Origin: an uncultured Bacillus sp.
Lineage (GTDB): Bacteria > Bacillota > Bacilli > Bacillales_B > DSM-18226
Direction: 5' to 3'
Assembly (NCBI RefSeq): GCF_946478885.1
Contig: NZ_CAMLDX010000145.1
Location: forward strand, 1 to 5,684
Length of the DNA: 5,684 bases
Below, piece after piece: positions 4,381 to 5,684 of this stretch; positions within the stretch are counted from its first letter, which is position 1, and every line of letters starts with the position of its first letter. The notes beneath the pieces are model-generated. The model saw nothing but the letters and a program-made list of their open reading frames with translations, ran no database searches and was not told the DNA's origin. A program made the translations under genes and the position numbers.

Positions 4381-5098
4381 TTTTAATTTCCTTTTCATGT
4401 GTAAAATAACGTAAAACACCAAGGTAGATTGATTCAGCCAGTTTATCCTGATAGGAATCTTTTTTCAGATTTGCCTTTTCAGTAGGATTTGAAAGAAAAC
4501 CGACTTCAACGAGAACACCCGGTTTTTTCGCGTGCTTAATAATATAAACATTATTAATAGGCTTAGCCTCCCGACTGGTGTTTTTTAAATTTCTCTTGAA
4601 CTCATCCTGGATAAACTTAGCCGCCCTTGCATTTTCTTTATAATGAGAAGCATAAAAGGTCTGCGCGCCGCTCCATCGTGCAGATGGAATAGAATTTAGA
4701 TGGACGCTGATAAAAAAATCCGCCTCCGACTTATTGATGATTTTCAATCTCTTTTTTAAATCCTCGGTCTTCCTTTTACTGTAACTACGAGTGCTTTTTC
4801 TTGCTAAGTCTTTATCCTCCTCACGGGTCATAACGACTAATGCTCCCTGCTCTTCGAGATAATCCTTCAGCTTTAATGAGACATCTAGCGCGATATCCTT
4901 CTCAAGAGCATCCTTATCCCCCGCTCCGCCATCAGGTCCTCCATGGCCTGGATCAATCAGTATAACCTTTCCTGATAGTGGGAGATTCCATGACCTCCAT
5001 GTATTATCTTCAGAAAAATCATATTGCAATACAAAGAACAGGACTATAAGTCCCACCATATATAAGACGATCTTCCATTTCTTTGCCATGATTCCCAT
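4370..5098 (-). CDS. cwlD: spore cortex N-acetylmuramoyl-L-alanine amidase CwlD
   Basis: CwlD removes the peptide side chain from muramic acid in spore cortex peptidoglycan; PdaA then makes muramic-delta-lactam, the mark recognised by cortex-lytic enzymes at germination. The 242-residue protein (B. subtilis about 237) has an N-terminal membrane segment (about 10-25) and an Amidase_3 domain. The zinc ligands are visible as His52 in DPGHGG, Glu66 in LEKD and His133 in SVHLN; the catalytic Glu198 is in VEVGFLSNP. The start is uncertain: ATG 5098 has GGGGGG (5108-5103) close upstream; ATG 5089 (239 residues, MAKKW) best matches the remembered family start; TTG 5110 has AGGAG (5124-5120) at nine bases. 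It follows ybaK on the same strand after 74 bases and may be cotranscribed with it. Confidence 0.94.
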   Translation of the reverse strand: MGIMAKKWKIVLYMVGLIVLFFVLQYDFSEDNTWRSWNLPLSGKVILIDPGHGGPDGGAGDKDALEKDIALDVSLKLKDYLEEQGALVVMTREEDKDLARKSTRSYSKRKTEDLKKRLKIINKSEADFFISVHLNSIPSARWSGAQTFYASHYKENARAAKFIQDEFKRNLKNTSREAKPINNVYIIKHAKKPGVLVEVGFLSNPTEKANLKKDSYQDKLAESIYLGVLRYFTHEKEIKITY

Positions 5099-5126
5099 CA
5101 AGCCCCCCAACTTGTCCTTCTCCTAC

Positions 5127-5154
5127 AATATATGGGGCAAAAGGGCTTGATAGA
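5127..5154 (-). promoter_or_regulatory. weak candidate sigma-E type promoter of cwlD
   Basis: In the ybaK-cwlD gap the minus strand reads TCTATC (5154-5149), 14 bases, then CATATATT (5134-5127). The second element partly resembles a sigma-E -10 (CATACA-type), the first is poor. B. subtilis cwlD is expressed during sporulation, which motivated the look. It is otherwise unsupported. Confidence 0.2.
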
Positions 5155-5172
5155 ACAATGAAAAAAGGGCAG

Positions 5173-5616
5173 TTAATGGAGCTTTAATTTCATTCGCCTT
5201 TCACCTTTATAAAAGCCATCCATCCACCAGCTGCTGACATACTGTTCACAAAGATAATAAAGCGACTCGCTCATAACGCCTTCGTCACCGTTGCCCCAGT
5301 ACAGCATAAAGTTATATATAGTATCAACCAGATGCTTTTCCTCATTTTCGCATCGAAGCTTGACCTGCTCTGGTTCCTCACCATAAATTCCAAAGCGGCT
5401 CATATTAGCCCCTAATAAATAGGCTTCAATTGCCACATCAAAGCAGGCCTCTTCAATTCCGTGGTTCATCACCAGACTTTGAGTAAAACGAAAGGATCCA
5501 AAGAATTGCTGTACCCTTTCCTTTAATACCTTTAATGATATTTCCCGAAGAACCGATTTTTCATAATTGATTTGCTTCTTTCTTCTTTTTTCAGAAAAAG
5601 ATGTAATAACATTCAC
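5173..5616 (-). CDS. ybaK: YbaK family protein of unknown function (DUF2521)
   Basis: The protein is recognised from its place directly upstream of cwlD and from its length: 147 residues from the chosen start, which equals the length I recall for B. subtilis YbaK. No function is known to me. The N-terminus is basic (EKRRKKQ); the remainder looks helical and is rich in aromatic and acidic residues, with text such as SWWMDGFYKGERR near the end. There is no signal peptide or membrane segment. The start is taken as GTG 5616 because a strong GAGGTGAA site (5630-5623) lies before it. An upstream in-frame ATG at 5664 would put that ribosome site inside the gene and adds residues that do not resemble the family. 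It may form an operon with cwlD; I find no terminator between them. Confidence 0.85.
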   Translation of the reverse strand: MNVITSFSEKRRKKQINYEKSVLREISLKVLKERVQQFFGSFRFTQSLVMNHGIEEACFDVAIEAYLLGANMSRFGIYGEEPEQVKLRCENEEKHLVDTIYNFMLYWGNGDEGVMSESLYYLCEQYVSSWWMDGFYKGERRMKLKLH

Positions 5617-5622
5617 AGATAG

Positions 5623-5630
5623 TTCACCTC
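5623..5630 (-). promoter_or_regulatory. ribosome binding site fixing the ybaK GTG start
   Basis: GAGGTGAA on the minus strand has GAGGTG ending eight bases from the GTG at 5616. It is the best ribosome site in the right half of the window and the main reason to prefer this start. Confidence 0.75.
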
Positions 5631-5652
5631 TACAGGTAGTCTTCAACCGCAG

Positions 5653-5681
5653 GAATGCCCTCATTCACAAAGTCACTTTGT
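5653..5681. repeat. two adjoining inverted repeats upstream of ybaK
   Basis: GAATG (5653-5657) and CATTC (5662-5666) form a 5-bp stem with a CCCT loop. Directly next to it ACAAAGT-C-ACTTTGT (5667-5681) is a perfect 15-base dyad with a one-base centre, followed on the + strand by TTT to the window end. They lie 37-65 bases upstream of the ybaK start. They could be an operator pair, or the end of a terminator for a gene beyond the window. I see no clear ybaK promoter in the remaining bases. Confidence 0.35.
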
Positions 5682-5684
5682 TTT

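Noticed and set aside
5135..5172. Repeated GCCCTTTT text in the ybaK-cwlD gap as a terminator
   Set aside because: The copies are direct, not inverted, and form no stem.
5617..5664. Upstream ATG start of ybaK at 5664
   Set aside because: A strong ribosome site with a GTG at 5616 gives the expected 147-residue length, and the extra residues overlap dyads.
1..5684. CRISPR arrays, tRNA genes, insertion sequences or phage genes
   Set aside because: No regularly spaced repeats, cloverleaf-like sequences, transposase motifs or terminal inverted repeats were seen.

Overview
The window comes from a low-G+C, endospore-forming Firmicute of the Bacillaceae. The genes match the Bacillus subtilis block ybaK-cwlD-salA(mrp)-gerD-kbaA-pdaB next to an rRNA operon, read here from the far end, so the rRNA operon lies to the left. 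A + strand core of gerD and pdaB is interleaved with - strand ybaK, cwlD, salA and kbaA. I did not run any search. Gene identities rest on motifs, lengths, gene order and memory of the families.

Layout. Positions 1-237 are the promoter and leader region of an rRNA operon running leftward: two tandem strong promoters, a boxA antitermination site and the pre-16S leader. The 16S gene itself starts just beyond position 1. Positions 238-468 (-) hold a small unrecognised protein gene. pdaB (+, 626-1378) and kbaA (-, 1435-2136) converge on a pair of hairpins, one of which lies inside the last codons of kbaA. kbaA and gerD (+, 2264-2842) diverge from a 127-base gap that carries a very good sigma-G promoter for gerD. 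gerD and salA/mrp (-, 3087-4139) converge; each has its own terminator, with about 150 unexplained, structured bases between them. salA has its own extended -10 promoter. Between salA and cwlD lie a cwlD terminator and a dubious antisense Cys-containing ORF. cwlD (-, 4370-5098) and ybaK (-, 5173-5616) run in the same direction at the right edge.

Function. The set is a sporulation and germination cluster. KbaA feeds the KinB input of the phosphorelay that starts sporulation. CwlD makes the muramic-delta-lactam of spore cortex, which lytic enzymes recognise at germination. PdaB is a deacetylase-fold protein needed to keep spores intact. GerD is the lipoprotein that clusters germinant receptors. 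SalA is a Mrp-type ATPase with regulatory roles in growth transition. YbaK is an uncharacterised conserved protein.

I see no new multi-gene system here. The points most worth following are a Asp-to-Asn change at the usual catalytic base of PdaB, the small gene between pdaB and the rRNA promoters with no terminator before them, terminators that invade neighbouring genes, the structured gerD/salA gap, and the antisense mini-ORF.
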